Below the pieces are notes generated by a model. It saw only the letters and a program-made list of their open reading frames with translations. It was not told the origin of the DNA and made no database searches. This document shows, piece after piece, positions 35,238 through 44,540 of a DNA stretch of 64,000 nucleotides (position 1 is its first letter; each line of letters starts with the position of its first letter). The DNA comes from Halodurantibacterium daqingensis (GTDB lineage Bacteria > Pseudomonadota > Alphaproteobacteria > Rhodobacterales > Rhodobacteraceae), in the NCBI RefSeq assembly GCF_042666235.1, contig NZ_JBHTFQ010000003.1, positions 186,001 through 250,000 of the forward strand, read 5' to 3'. Both the position numbers and the translations under genes were made by a program.

Positions 35238-37130
35238 TTATTTCGCAGGATATCCTATCGCGGCAAATGCCTTTGCGATCTCGTCCAGGATGGCGGGGTC
35301 ATCGATCGTGGCCGGAACGCGGAACTCCTCGCCATCCGCGATCTTGACCATGGTGGCACGCAGCACCTTGCCGGAACGGGTCTTCGGCAGCCGATCCACG
35401 ACGACGGCCTGCTTGAAGGCCGCCACCGGCCCGATGCTGTCGCGCACCCTTGCCACGCATTCGCGCACGATCTCGGCCGGATCGCGGTCACAGCCCTTGT
35501 TGAGGCACAGGACCCCCAGTGGCAGTTGGCCCTTGAGAGGATCTGCCACGCCGATCACCGCACATTCGCCGACATCGGGATGGGCAGCGATCACCTCTTC
35601 CATCGCGCCGGTCGAAAGGCGGTGACCTGCGACGTTGATGACGTCATCTGTGCGCGCCATGATGTAAAGATAGCCGTCGTCGTCGATATAGCCGGCATCG
35701 CCGGTTTCATAGAAGCCGGGGAAATGGCTGAGATAGGCTTTGCGGAACCGCTCGGGCGCATTCCAGAGCGTCGGCAGCGTTCCGGGCGGCAGGGGCAGGC
35801 GGATGGCAATCGCCCCCAGCGTTCCGGGGGGAACCGGGTGGCCGCCTTCGTCAAGAACCTGCACGTCATGTCCCGGCATCGGCACCGAAGGTGATCCGAC
35901 CTTGACCGGCAGATGCTCGATCCCAAGCGGGTTGGCGGCGATGGCCCAGCCCGTTTCTGTCTGCCACCAATGGTCGATGACCGGAACGCCCAGCGCCCTT
36001 TGCGCCCAGTGGATGGTGTCAGGGTCGGCCCGTTCCCCCGCAAGGAACAGCGCGCGCAGGGAACTCAGGTCATAGTCACGCACAAGCAGCGCCTGCGGAT
36101 CTTCGCGCTTGATGGCCCGCAGGGCGGTAGGGGCGGTGAAGAAGCTTGCCACGCGGTGTTCTTCGATCACGCGCCAGAACGTGCCGGCATCCGGGGTGCC
36201 GACCGGCTTGCCTTCGAAGACGACCGTGGTGTTGCCGTGCAGAAGCGGCGCATAGCAGATGTAGGAATGCCCCACGACCCAGCCCACATCCGAAGCCGCC
36301 CAGAACACCTCGCCCGGTTCGACGCCATAGATGTTCTTCATGGTCCAGCACAGCGCCACCAGATGGCCGGCGGTGTGGCGCACGACACCCTTGGGCTGCC
36401 CGGTCGTGCCCGAGGTGTAAAGGATATAGGCCGGGTGATTGCCCTCGACCGGGACGCATTCGGCGGGCGTGACGCCGAACTGGAAGCTGTGCCAGGCCAC
36501 GTCGCGTCCGGGCACCAGCTTCGCAACTTCCTGTTCGCGCTGGAGGATCACGCAGAAGTCGGGCAGGTGATGGGCCAGTTCAAGCGCGCCGTCCAGCAGT
36601 GGCTTGTAATGCACAACCCGTCCCGGCTCGATCCCGCAGGAGGCGGCGATGATCGCCTTGGGCTTTGCGTCGTCGATCCGGGCGGCAAGTTCGGGGGCCG
36701 CAAAGCCGCCGAAGACGACCGAATGGATCGCGCCCAGCCGCGCACAGGCCAGCATCGCCTCGAGCGCCTCGGGGATCATCGGCATGTAGATGATGACCCG
36801 GTCGCCCTTGGTGATGCCCTTGGCGCGCAACGCCCCGGCAAGGCTTGCCACGCGGTCACGCAATTCGGCGTAGGTGATCTTGCGGACGGTGTGGGTGACG
36901 GGGCTTTCATGGATGATGGCGATCCTGTCGCCGTGGCCGGCCTCGACATGCCGGTCGACCGCGTTCCAGCAGGTATTCACCTGCGCATCGGCGAACCATT
37001 CGTAGAAGGGCGCATTCTCGGCGAACAATGCGCGCGAGGGCGGGCGATCCCAGTCGATTGCCGCGGTCTGCTCCATCCACCAGGCTTCGGGATCGGCTTT
37101 CCAGCGGGCGTAGGTTTCAGCGTAGGACAT
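35238..37130 (-). CDS. prpE: Propionate-CoA ligase
   Basis: AMP-forming acyl-CoA synthetase of 630 residues. The N-terminal SYAETYARWKADPEAWW and IDWDRPPS, with FAENAPFYEWFADAQ, distinguish PrpE from Acs. Adenylation motifs are YILYTSGTTGQPKGVVRH, HWWQTETGW and FYETGDAGYIDDDGYLY, and the C-terminal acylatable lysine lies in LPKTRSGKVLRATM, a known target of sirtuin control in other bacteria. A deacylase is encoded at 26 kb. It makes propionyl-CoA for the methylmalonyl-CoA route (MeaB at 24 kb). Monocistronic; its ATG is divergent from argS. Confidence 0.94.
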   Translation of the reverse strand: MSYAETYARWKADPEAWWMEQTAAIDWDRPPSRALFAENAPFYEWFADAQVNTCWNAVDRHVEAGHGDRIAIIHESPVTHTVRKITYAELRDRVASLAGALRAKGITKGDRVIIYMPMIPEALEAMLACARLGAIHSVVFGGFAAPELAARIDDAKPKAIIAASCGIEPGRVVHYKPLLDGALELAHHLPDFCVILQREQEVAKLVPGRDVAWHSFQFGVTPAECVPVEGNHPAYILYTSGTTGQPKGVVRHTAGHLVALCWTMKNIYGVEPGEVFWAASDVGWVVGHSYICYAPLLHGNTTVVFEGKPVGTPDAGTFWRVIEEHRVASFFTAPTALRAIKREDPQALLVRDYDLSSLRALFLAGERADPDTIHWAQRALGVPVIDHWWQTETGWAIAANPLGIEHLPVKVGSPSVPMPGHDVQVLDEGGHPVPPGTLGAIAIRLPLPPGTLPTLWNAPERFRKAYLSHFPGFYETGDAGYIDDDGYLYIMARTDDVINVAGHRLSTGAMEEVIAAHPDVGECAVIGVADPLKGQLPLGVLCLNKGCDRDPAEIVRECVARVRDSIGPVAAFKQAVVVDRLPKTRSGKVLRATMVKIADGEEFRVPATIDDPAILDEIAKAFAAIGYPAK

Positions 37131-37305
37131 GGGATCCTCCTCCAGATCATTGAAATCCTGTTACGCTGCGGCTGCGAAATACACAAGATTGTTGCGCGAG
37201 CGTTATCGCAAACGGCTGAAAAACTGGCGGGCGGCCGCGCCTGGGGGCAAACGTTGACGTGCGGGATGGGCATGATAAACCGCAGCCGAACAAAGGATGA
37301 CGGTC

Positions 37306-39051
37306 ATGAACCTTTTTAACGAACTTCGCACCCTGGTGCTTGGCGCACTGGATGCGCTGGTGGCAGAAGGCGCTTTGCCGGCAGGGCTCGATTTCGCCAG
37401 TGTTGCGGTCGAGCCGCCGCGCGATGCGGCCCATGGCGACATGGCGACCAATGCGGCGATGGTTCTTGCCAAACCCGCCGGCGCGAAACCCCGTGACCTG
37501 GCCGAGGCGCTTGTCGTGAAACTTGCCGCGGATCCGCGGGTTCTTGCGGCCGAGGTTGCAGGGCCGGGGTTCATCAACCTCAGGCTTGCACCAGGGGTGT
37601 GGCAGGATCTGGTGCGCGCCGCGCTGCAGGCGGGTGACGGCTTTGGCCGCTCGACCATGGGGCAGGGTCAGCGGGTGAACGTGGAATTCGTCTCGGCCAA
37701 CCCCACCGGGCCGATGCATGTGGGCCATGTGCGCGGGGCGGTGTTTGGCGATGCCTTGGCGCGGCTGCTGGCCTTCGCGGGCCACGAGGTGACGCGCGAA
37801 TATTACATCAACGACGGCGGCGCGCAGGTGGATGTTCTGGCACGGTCGGCCTACGAACGCTACCGCGAGGCGCACGGCCTTTCGCCGGAAATCCGCGAGG
37901 GGCTTTACCCGGGTGATTACCTGATCCCGGTGGGTGAGGCGCTGAAGCAAGAATTCGGCGACAGCCTGCTGGAACGGCCCGAGGCCGACTGGCTGGAAAC
38001 GGTCCGTGACTTCGCCACTGATCGGATGATGGCCCTGATCCGCGAGGATCTGGCGGCGCTGGGCGTCCATATGGATGTCTGGTTCAGCGAGAAGTCGCTT
38101 TACGGCACCGGCCGGATCGAGGCCGCGCTTGAAGCGCTGCGGGCCAAGGGACTCATCTATCATGGCACGCTTGAGCCGCCCAAGGGCAAGACGCCCGAGG
38201 ATTGGGAGCCGCGTGAACAGACGCTGTTCCGCTCGACTGCGCATGGCGATGACGTGGACCGGCCCGTGCAGAAATCCGATGGCAGCTGGACCTATTTCGC
38301 TCCGGATATTGCCTATCACTACGACAAGATCACGCGTGGCTTTGACGCCCTGATCGACGTGTTCGGCGCCGATCACGGCGGCTATGTCAAGCGGATGAAG
38401 GCTGCGGTTTCGGCGCTTTCGGACGGGCGGGTGCCGCTTGACATCAAGCTGATGCAGCTGGTGAAGCTGTGGAAGAATGGCGAACCGTTCAAGATGTCCA
38501 AGCGCGCCGGCACCTTTGTCACGCTGCGCGATGTGGTGGATCAGGTCGGCCCGGACGTGACGCGCTTCGTCATGCTGACCCGCAAGAACGACATGACGCT
38601 TGATTTCGACTTCGACAAGGTTCTGGAGCAGTCGAAGGACAACCCTGTCTTTTACGTTCAGTATGCGCATGCCCGGGTCCGCTCGGTGATGCGCAAGGCG
38701 GCCGAGGCGGGTGTTGCCGTTGATGACGCAGCCCTTGCCGGCGCCGATCTTGCGCGCCTTGACCATGAAGCCGAGATCGCCCTGGCCCGCAAGATCGCGG
38801 AATGGCCGCGTCTGGTCGAAACCGCAGCCCGCAGCAATGAACCGCACCGCGTCGCCTTCTACCTGTACGAACTGGCCTCCGACTTCCACGGCCTGTGGAA
38901 CCGTGGCAACGATACACCCGGCCTGCGCTTCGTTCAGGAAGACGATCCCGCAGCCTCGCAGGCGAAAATCGCCCTCGCGCGGGCAGTGGCGGTTGTTATT
39001 TCTGCAGGTCTTGGTATCTTGGGGGTCACGCCGGTCGAAGAAATGCGCTGA
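37306..39051 (+). CDS. argS: Arginyl-tRNA synthetase
   Basis: Class I aminoacyl-tRNA synthetase charging tRNA-Arg, 581 residues. The HIGH-type motif is NPTGPMHVGHVRGAVFGD and the KMSK motif FKMSKRAGTFVTLRDVV; the N-terminal Add-1 domain and the C-terminal DALR anticodon-binding domain (NPVFYVQYAHARVRSV) are complete. I chose ATG at 37306, because AAAGGA lies 7 nt upstream; an ATG 9 nt earlier overlaps that site. The SPOR protein gene follows 69 nt later on the same strand, starting the run SPOR-nagZ-scpA-scpB, an order widespread in Rhodobacterales. Confidence 0.98.
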   Translation: MNLFNELRTLVLGALDALVAEGALPAGLDFASVAVEPPRDAAHGDMATNAAMVLAKPAGAKPRDLAEALVVKLAADPRVLAAEVAGPGFINLRLAPGVWQDLVRAALQAGDGFGRSTMGQGQRVNVEFVSANPTGPMHVGHVRGAVFGDALARLLAFAGHEVTREYYINDGGAQVDVLARSAYERYREAHGLSPEIREGLYPGDYLIPVGEALKQEFGDSLLERPEADWLETVRDFATDRMMALIREDLAALGVHMDVWFSEKSLYGTGRIEAALEALRAKGLIYHGTLEPPKGKTPEDWEPREQTLFRSTAHGDDVDRPVQKSDGSWTYFAPDIAYHYDKITRGFDALIDVFGADHGGYVKRMKAAVSALSDGRVPLDIKLMQLVKLWKNGEPFKMSKRAGTFVTLRDVVDQVGPDVTRFVMLTRKNDMTLDFDFDKVLEQSKDNPVFYVQYAHARVRSVMRKAAEAGVAVDDAALAGADLARLDHEAEIALARKIAEWPRLVETAARSNEPHRVAFYLYELASDFHGLWNRGNDTPGLRFVQEDDPAASQAKIALARAVAVVISAGLGILGVTPVEEMR

Positions 39052-39120
39052 AAAGGCGCCCAGCCGGCATGAGTAGCAGGACCAGCGCCGGCGTCAGACC
39101 GGTGGGGCAGTGAGGCAGGC

Positions 39121-40071
39121 ATGGCGGTTTTGGGATACGACGTCTATGATGACGAGGCCCCGCAGCGTGGGGCCAGCGTGCAGAAGCTTACCAACTGGGC
39201 CGGGGCATTGGTCTCGGTGTCGCTGATCGTCGGGGTTGCCGTCTGGGGCTATCGCCTTGCGGTCCGCGATGTGACCGGCGTGCCTGTGGTGCGCGCGCTG
39301 GAAGGGCCGATGCGTGTCGCGCCCGAGGATCCGGGTGGCAGGCTTGCCAGCCATCAGGGGCTTGCGGTGAACGCGGTGGCTGCCGATGGCGAGGCGGCGC
39401 CCCCGCCCGAACGTCTTGTGCTTGCCCCTCAGCCGCTCGAACTTGCCGAAGAGGACGCTGCTGCGGCGATCCTGCAGGCCGCCCCCCGCGATCCTGCGCA
39501 ACTTGCCGAAGCGGTCAATGCCGACGGGATTGCCAATGAAGCGCTGTTCGAGGATCCGAATGCGCCCGCACTGGCTGTGGAAGAGGCCGAGGATCTTGCC
39601 CTGGCCATCGCGCAGGAGCTTGCGCGCAACCTGCCGGCCGAGCTTCCCGCCGCGCCCGAAACGCAGGCCGAGCCCGCCGTGGCACCCGCCGCTGCCGTCA
39701 GCTATTCTCCGCGCCCGTCGCCGCGTCCGGCCCGCGCGGCTGTAGCTCAGGTCGCTGCCGTGCAGGCGGCCCCGTCCGCCGCAGCCCCCGCGCGGGACGT
39801 CAGTGCAGACAGCCTCGCCCCCGGCACCAACCTGGTTCAGCTTGGCGCATTTGATGACGCCGACAGCGCGCGCCGCGAATGGGAGCGCCTGTCGGGCCGT
39901 TTCTCGGCCTATCTTGAAGGCAAGGCGCGGGTAATCCAGACGGCTGAAAGCGGCGGCAGGACGTTCTATCGTCTTCGCGCACACGGCTTTGCCGATGAGG
40001 CTGACGCACGCCGGTTCTGCTCGGCGCTGCTGGCCGAGCAGGCGGCCTGTATCCCGGTCCAGATCCGCTAG
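39121..40071 (+). CDS. SPOR domain cell-division protein
   Basis: A 316-residue single-pass inner-membrane protein. A short cytoplasmic N-terminus (GYDVYDDEAPQRGAS) precedes a transmembrane helix at about 27-48, then a long Ala/Pro/Glu-rich periplasmic linker, and a C-terminal SPOR domain (about 238-316) with NLVQLGAFDDADSARREWER and ARRFCSALLAEQAACIPVQI. SPOR domains bind denuded septal peptidoglycan, so the protein probably acts at the division site. nagZ starts on the very next base after its stop, implying tight co-translation. The linker is of low complexity but similar in related species. Confidence 0.85.
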   Translation: MAVLGYDVYDDEAPQRGASVQKLTNWAGALVSVSLIVGVAVWGYRLAVRDVTGVPVVRALEGPMRVAPEDPGGRLASHQGLAVNAVAADGEAAPPPERLVLAPQPLELAEEDAAAAILQAAPRDPAQLAEAVNADGIANEALFEDPNAPALAVEEAEDLALAIAQELARNLPAELPAAPETQAEPAVAPAAAVSYSPRPSPRPARAAVAQVAAVQAAPSAAAPARDVSADSLAPGTNLVQLGAFDDADSARREWERLSGRFSAYLEGKARVIQTAESGGRTFYRLRAHGFADEADARRFCSALLAEQAACIPVQIR

Positions 40072-41070
40072 ATGCCCGGCGCGACCATTCTGGGCTGTGC
40101 CGGCCTTGCCCTCGGCCCGGAGGAGGCCGCCTTCTTCCGGGAGGCGGATCCCTGGGGCTTCATCCTTTTCGCCCGCAATATCGAGACGCCCGACCAACTG
40201 CGCCGTCTCACAGCGGATCTGCGCAGCACCGTCGGGCGCGAGGCACCTGTCCTGATCGATCAGGAGGGGGGGCGCGTGCAGAGGTTGCGCCCGCCCCATT
40301 GGCGGCAATGGCTGCCCCCGCTCGAGGCGCTGGCGCGGGCGGGCGGCGATCCTCGGGCGATGTGGCTGCGCTACCGCCTGATTGCAGCGGAATTGCATGC
40401 GGTTGGGGTGGATGTGAACTGTGCGCCGATGGCCGATGTCGCCGGCGCGGAAACGCATCCGTTCCTGCGCGATCGCTGCTATGGCGAGACGGTGGCGGCG
40501 GTGGTGGCAGCGGCACGTGCGGCGGCCGAGGGCCTTCTTGCCGGGGGCGTGCTGCCGGTGCTCAAGCATATCCCAGGGCACGGACGTGCCACGGCCGACA
40601 GCCATCTGGACCTGCCCGTGGTTGCAGCAGATGCAGCCACGCTCCGTTCCACCGATTTCGCGGCTTTTACTGCCCTCAACGACCTTCCGATGGCCATGAC
40701 GGCGCATATCGTCTACGCGGCCCTTGATGACTTGCCGGCCACCTGTTCGCCGCGCATGATGGCGCTTCTGCGCGAAGAGATCGGCTTTGACGGCCTCATC
40801 ATGAGCGACGACATCTCGATGCAGGCCCTGTCGGGCACGCTTGGCGCCCGTTCCGGTGCCGCTCTTGCCGCCGGCTGTGACGTGGTGCTGCATTGCAATG
40901 GCAACCTGGCCGAGATGCAGGAGGTGGCCGGGGCCTCGGGCAACATGACCGAGGCTGCGGCGACGCGCGCCGATCGTGCGCTTGCGGCCCGGCGCCCGCC
41001 CGAGCCTGTTGACATCATCGCCCTTGAGCGGGAACTTGCCGCCCTCACGGGCGAGCAGGGTCATGGCTGA
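40072..41070 (+). CDS. nagZ: Beta-N-acetylhexosaminidase (NagZ)
   Basis: Family 3 glycoside hydrolase that removes GlcNAc from muropeptides during cell-wall recycling in the cytoplasm; 332 residues. The NagZ-specific loop KHIPGHGRATADSHLDLP carries the catalytic His/Asp pair, and MSDDISMQALSGTL carries the nucleophile aspartate. The LIDQEGGRVQRLRPPHW motif is also typical. It abuts the SPOR gene (0 nt) and overlaps scpA by 8 nt. Apart from recycling, in other bacteria NagZ products induce beta-lactamase, but no ampR/ampC is in view. Confidence 0.95.
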   Translation: MPGATILGCAGLALGPEEAAFFREADPWGFILFARNIETPDQLRRLTADLRSTVGREAPVLIDQEGGRVQRLRPPHWRQWLPPLEALARAGGDPRAMWLRYRLIAAELHAVGVDVNCAPMADVAGAETHPFLRDRCYGETVAAVVAAARAAAEGLLAGGVLPVLKHIPGHGRATADSHLDLPVVAADAATLRSTDFAAFTALNDLPMAMTAHIVYAALDDLPATCSPRMMALLREEIGFDGLIMSDDISMQALSGTLGARSGAALAAGCDVVLHCNGNLAEMQEVAGASGNMTEAAATRADRALAARRPPEPVDIIALERELAALTGEQGHG

Positions 41071-41851
41071 ACGGGATTGGGAACAACCGACCGGCACCAG
41101 CGTCCAGGAGCGGCTTGCCGCCGAGGCGCTGATTGTCGATGTCGAGGGGTATGAGGGGCCGCTTGATCTGTTGCTGACGCTGTCGCGCAGCCAGAAGGTG
41201 GATCTTCGCCGCATCTCGGTGCTGCGGCTGGCCGAGCAATATCTGGGTTTCGTCAGCCAGGCGCGCGCCTTGCGCATCGAACTGGCCGCCGATTATCTGG
41301 TGATGGCGGCCTGGCTTGCCTATCTAAAGTCGCGCCTTCTGCTGCCGCCCGAACCCGGCGAGGATGGCCCCTCGGGGGAAGAGCTTGCCGCGCATCTGGC
41401 CTATCAGCTGGAACGGCTGCAAGCGATGCGAGAGGCCGCCGCACAGCTGATGGCCCGCGACCAGCGGGGGCGGGACTTTTTCGCGCGCGGTGCGCCTGCG
41501 GGCATCCGGCAGGTGCGCAAGGTCAATTATTCCGCCAGCCTGCTGGAGCTGATGCAGGCCTATGCCCGGCTGCGGACACGGGATGAGTTTCGGCCCTATG
41601 CGTTCGACCGGCGCAATGTCTATACGATGGAACAGGCGCTTGAACGCCTGCGCGGGTTGATCGGCTACGCCGGCGATTGGGTGGACCTGTTCACCTGGTT
41701 GCCCGAGGGATGGGGCGATGATCCGGCCCGGCGGCGATCGGCTACCGCGGCGACCTTTGCCGCAACGCTGGAACTTGCGAAAGGCGGGCAGGTAGAGTTG
41801 AAACAGGCCGATCCCTTCGCGCCTCTTCACATACGGCGAAAGTCCCGATGA
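41063..41851 (+). CDS. scpA: Segregation and condensation protein A
   Basis: Kleisin subunit of the SMC-ScpAB condensin, 262 residues. The start ATG 41063 overlaps the end of nagZ. The N-terminal FEGPLDLLL-type motif is GYEGPLDLLLTLSRSQKVDL, followed by RLAEQYLGFVSQA and YLVMAAWLAYLKSRLLLP, then a variable linker and a C-terminal winged-helix region that contacts SMC. scpB starts within the last codons (ATGA), so the two subunits are co-translated. The frame upstream of 41063 is antisense-like to nagZ and not coding. Confidence 0.95.
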   Translation: MAERDWEQPTGTSVQERLAAEALIVDVEGYEGPLDLLLTLSRSQKVDLRRISVLRLAEQYLGFVSQARALRIELAADYLVMAAWLAYLKSRLLLPPEPGEDGPSGEELAAHLAYQLERLQAMREAAAQLMARDQRGRDFFARGAPAGIRQVRKVNYSASLLELMQAYARLRTRDEFRPYAFDRRNVYTMEQALERLRGLIGYAGDWVDLFTWLPEGWGDDPARRRSATAATFAATLELAKGGQVELKQADPFAPLHIRRKSR

Positions 41852-42510
41852 CCGCGACCCGCAAACCCCCACAGGATCCGGCCCTGTTCCAGCCGCCCCC
41901 GCTGGCCGAGCAGGAGCGCATGGTCGAGGCGATGCTGTTTGCCAGCGCGGAACCGATGTCGGTGCGGGATCTGGCCGCCCGCATGCCGCATGGGTCGGAT
42001 CCGGCCGAGGCGCTGGCCTTTTTGCGGCGGCATTATGAAGGCCGGGGCGTGCGGCTTGTGCGCGTGGGCGACGGCTATGCCTTTCGCACGGCGCCGGATC
42101 TTGGCTGGGTGCTTCAGCACGAACGGGTCGAGATGCGCAAGCTGAGCCGCGCGGCCATCGAAACCCTGGCGATCATCGCCTATCATCAGCCCGTTACCCG
42201 CGCCGAGATTGAGGAGATCCGCGGCGTCGCCGTGTCGCGCGGCACAATTGATCAGTTGCTTGAACTGGAGTGGGTAAGATTCGGTCGCCGGAGGATGACA
42301 CCGGGCCGCCCCGTGACCTATATTGTCACCGAGGGCTTTCTGGATCACTTCGGGCTCGAATCCGCCCGCGACCTTCCCGGGCTCAAGGAACTGCGCGAGG
42401 CAGGGCTTCTCGACAACCGTCCGCTGCCCGGCAACCTTGCAGCGCCGGACGCAGAACCCGAGGATGACGACACGCCCCCGCTGGACCAGAGCGAGCTGTT
42501 CGAGGAATGA
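41848..42510 (+). CDS. scpB: Segregation and condensation protein B
   Basis: Winged-helix partner of ScpA in the condensin complex, 220 residues. Two winged-helix domains are visible: EQERMVEAMLFASAEPMSVR at the N-terminus and AAIETLAIIAYHQPVTRAEI, with EIRGVAVSRGTIDQLLELEW, near residue 110, both family signatures. The tail is acidic (EPEDDDTPPLDQSELFEE). The ATG overlaps the scpA stop by 4 nt. In many relatives tat genes come next, but here a 54-residue basic protein follows instead. Confidence 0.95.
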   Translation: MTATRKPPQDPALFQPPPLAEQERMVEAMLFASAEPMSVRDLAARMPHGSDPAEALAFLRRHYEGRGVRLVRVGDGYAFRTAPDLGWVLQHERVEMRKLSRAAIETLAIIAYHQPVTRAEIEEIRGVAVSRGTIDQLLELEWVRFGRRRMTPGRPVTYIVTEGFLDHFGLESARDLPGLKELREAGLLDNRPLPGNLAAPDAEPEDDDTPPLDQSELFEE

Positions 42511-42566
42511 GGGCCAGAATGGCCGCTTATGGCGGAGACCCCGCCCTTCATGACAAGGAACCGAGC

Positions 42567-42731
42567 ATGAACCGTATTATCACGATGATCCTGCGCATGT
42601 TCATGCGCCGCGCGATCAACACCGGAATCAACAAGGGCGCGCGCATGGCCGGAGGCCAGGCCGCCAAGGGCCGGCAAACCGCCAAACGCGCGCGTCAGGC
42701 CGCCCGGATCACCCGGCGCATTGGCCGTTGA
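42567..42731 (+). CDS. Very basic 54-residue protein
   Basis: A short frame with a good ribosome binding site (AAGGAA 6 nt before the ATG at 42567). The peptide begins MNRIITMILRMFMRRAINTG and ends in KRARQAARITRRIGR, with about 14 Arg/Lys and only hydrophobic residues in its first helix, so it is an amphipathic cationic peptide. It lies 56 nt after scpB on the same strand. I recall similar small proteins downstream of scpB in Rhodobacteraceae but know no function; nucleoid or membrane binding are guesses. Size and composition would let most gene finders miss or doubt it. Confidence 0.6.
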   Translation: MNRIITMILRMFMRRAINTGINKGARMAGGQAAKGRQTAKRARQAARITRRIGR

Positions 42732-42927
42732 GACAGGCCGCCGCTTCGGGCGTCTGGCGACAACCCGCCGAGATCTGACTCGCCGGCTTGCCGTGGCGGA
42801 AGTTGCAGCATATCACGTTTCACGTGTGGGTTTGGCCTTGCTTCATCTTTAAGTGGTTTTCCCGAAAGGGCGGTGCAGGTAGTCTGGCAACGCCGGTTCC
42901 ATGTTCCTGGTAAGGGACGTGCCGCAC

Positions 42928-42995
42928 CGGAAAGGGATGGCATCATGCCTTTCCGAGACGGTGGCGCTTTCGCCTTGCGTTCGGCGTCACCGTCT
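42928..42995 (+). promoter_or_regulatory. Paired hairpins upstream of rmuC
   Basis: The 303-nt interval before rmuC has two adjacent stem-loops. The first pairs CGGAAA with TTTCCG (42928-42933/42950-42955) and, inside a 5-nt bulge, GGCA with TGCC. The second pairs AGACGGTG (42956-42963) with CACCGTCT (42988-42995) around a loop that can form a smaller GCG/CGC stem. They stack without a gap and end 39 nt before the rmuC ATG. I could not match a known riboswitch. The rest of 42732-43034 holds nothing recognisable. Confidence 0.4.
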
Positions 42996-43034
42996 GACGC
43001 AATGGCACGGCCAACATCACCTCAGGACGTTCCG

Positions 43035-44540
43035 ATGACCTCTCTGGCCGATCCCGCGACACTCGCATTCGTCTTTGGCGCGGCCGCGGCCGTGTTGCTG
43101 ATCCTGCTGCTGATGCAGGGCCGCAGCCTTGCGCAGTGGCGGGCCGCCTGCGATATCCGCGGACAACGGCTGCAGGACAGCGAAGCGCGGCTGTCCGAAC
43201 AGCAGGCCCGCCTTGTGGCGCTTGAAACCGCAGCCGCGGAACGCGAGGCGCGGGTGACGGCGGAATTCGCCCGGGCCGAACGTCTGCAAGAGGCGCGGAC
43301 CGCCCTTGAAACAGCTCTGGCCGAGATCCGCACCGAACGCGACGGCCTGGTCAGCCATCTGCGCAGCGCCGAGGGGGAAGCCCATGACCTGCGCGCCGAG
43401 TTGCAGTCTCTGCGCATCGCAATGCAGAAGGACCGCGCGGCCGCCGAGCGCGAGATCGTCACGCTGCGCGAATTGCGCGAGGAAATGTCACGCCAGTTCC
43501 GCGAACTTGCCGCCGAAACCCTGCGCGCCCAGGGCGAGGACTTCTCGCGCGCCAACCAGGAGCGGCTGACGGCCCTGCTTGCGCCGTTCAAGGACCATGT
43601 CGGCCGGTTTCAGGAGGAACTGCGCACGGTCCACAAGTCCGCCGACGAAGAACGCGCCCGTCTGAAGGAACAGATCGCGCAGTTGCACCGCCGCTCGGAG
43701 GAAATCAGCCAGGAGGCTGTGAACCTGACCCGCGCGCTCAAGGGCGACGTGCGGCGGCAAGGCGCCTGGGGCGAAATGATCCTGGAGCGCATCCTCGAGG
43801 ATTCCGGGCTCGAGGCGGGGCTGCATTACGAAACCCAGACCCATCGCCGGGACGAAACCGGCAAGGCCTGGCGGCCCGACGTGGTGGTCAAGCTGCCCAA
43901 GTCCAAGACGCTGGTAATTGATTCCAAGGTTTCCCTTGTCGCCTATGAAGCCGCGCTGAGCAGCGACAACGAGGACGAACGTGCCGTCCAGATGGCGGAA
44001 CATGTCCGCTCGCTCGTGCGGCATATCGATACCCTTGCCGCCAAGGGGTATCACGCGCTGGACGGCAGTTCGGTGGATTATGTGCTCATGTTCGTGCCGA
44101 TCGAGGGCGCCCTCTCCGAGGCGCTTCGGCTGCGCGGGGATCTGACCTCCTACGCCTTGCAGAAGGGGGTGGGGATCATGACGCCCACGACGCTGATGGT
44201 CGCGCTCAAGACGGTGGAGCATATCTGGGCGGTCGAGCGGCGCGAAAGCAATGCCGAAGAGATTGCCGACCGGGCCGGAAAGCTGTTCGACAAGGTCCAC
44301 GGGTTTGTCACGGAAATGGAGAAGGTGGGCGATTGTCTGCGCCGCGCCCAGGAGGCGCACGGGACGGCGTTCGACCGGCTGTCGCGCGGCAGTGGCAACG
44401 TGCTGGGGCAGGTGGAAAAGCTGCGCAAACTCGGCGCCCGCACATCGAAGACCCTGCCTGTCCCCTTCGACGAGGATGAGGACGAGCCGACACTGCCTGC
44501 GCCGGATGCCCGCGGTGACGCGCTGCCACGGCCGGTCTGA
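43035..44540 (+). CDS. rmuC: DNA recombination protein RmuC
   Basis: RmuC-family protein of about 501 residues that limits recombination at inverted repeats. After a short N-terminal membrane-like segment (FVFGAAAAVLLILLLMQG), a long coiled coil spans about residues 45-200, followed by the PD-(D/E)xK-like nuclease core with GDVRRQGAWGEMILERILED, WRPDVVVKLPKSKTLVIDSK and VDYVLMFVPIEGALSEAL. The Asp/Glu/Lys residues of the DSK segment match the predicted active site. ATG at 43035 has AGGA 8 nt upstream; an ATG 33 nt earlier is possible. yjbQ overlaps its stop by one base (TGATG). Confidence 0.93.
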   Translation: MTSLADPATLAFVFGAAAAVLLILLLMQGRSLAQWRAACDIRGQRLQDSEARLSEQQARLVALETAAAEREARVTAEFARAERLQEARTALETALAEIRTERDGLVSHLRSAEGEAHDLRAELQSLRIAMQKDRAAAEREIVTLRELREEMSRQFRELAAETLRAQGEDFSRANQERLTALLAPFKDHVGRFQEELRTVHKSADEERARLKEQIAQLHRRSEEISQEAVNLTRALKGDVRRQGAWGEMILERILEDSGLEAGLHYETQTHRRDETGKAWRPDVVVKLPKSKTLVIDSKVSLVAYEAALSSDNEDERAVQMAEHVRSLVRHIDTLAAKGYHALDGSSVDYVLMFVPIEGALSEALRLRGDLTSYALQKGVGIMTPTTLMVALKTVEHIWAVERRESNAEEIADRAGKLFDKVHGFVTEMEKVGDCLRRAQEAHGTAFDRLSRGSGNVLGQVEKLRKLGARTSKTLPVPFDEDEDEPTLPAPDARGDALPRPV

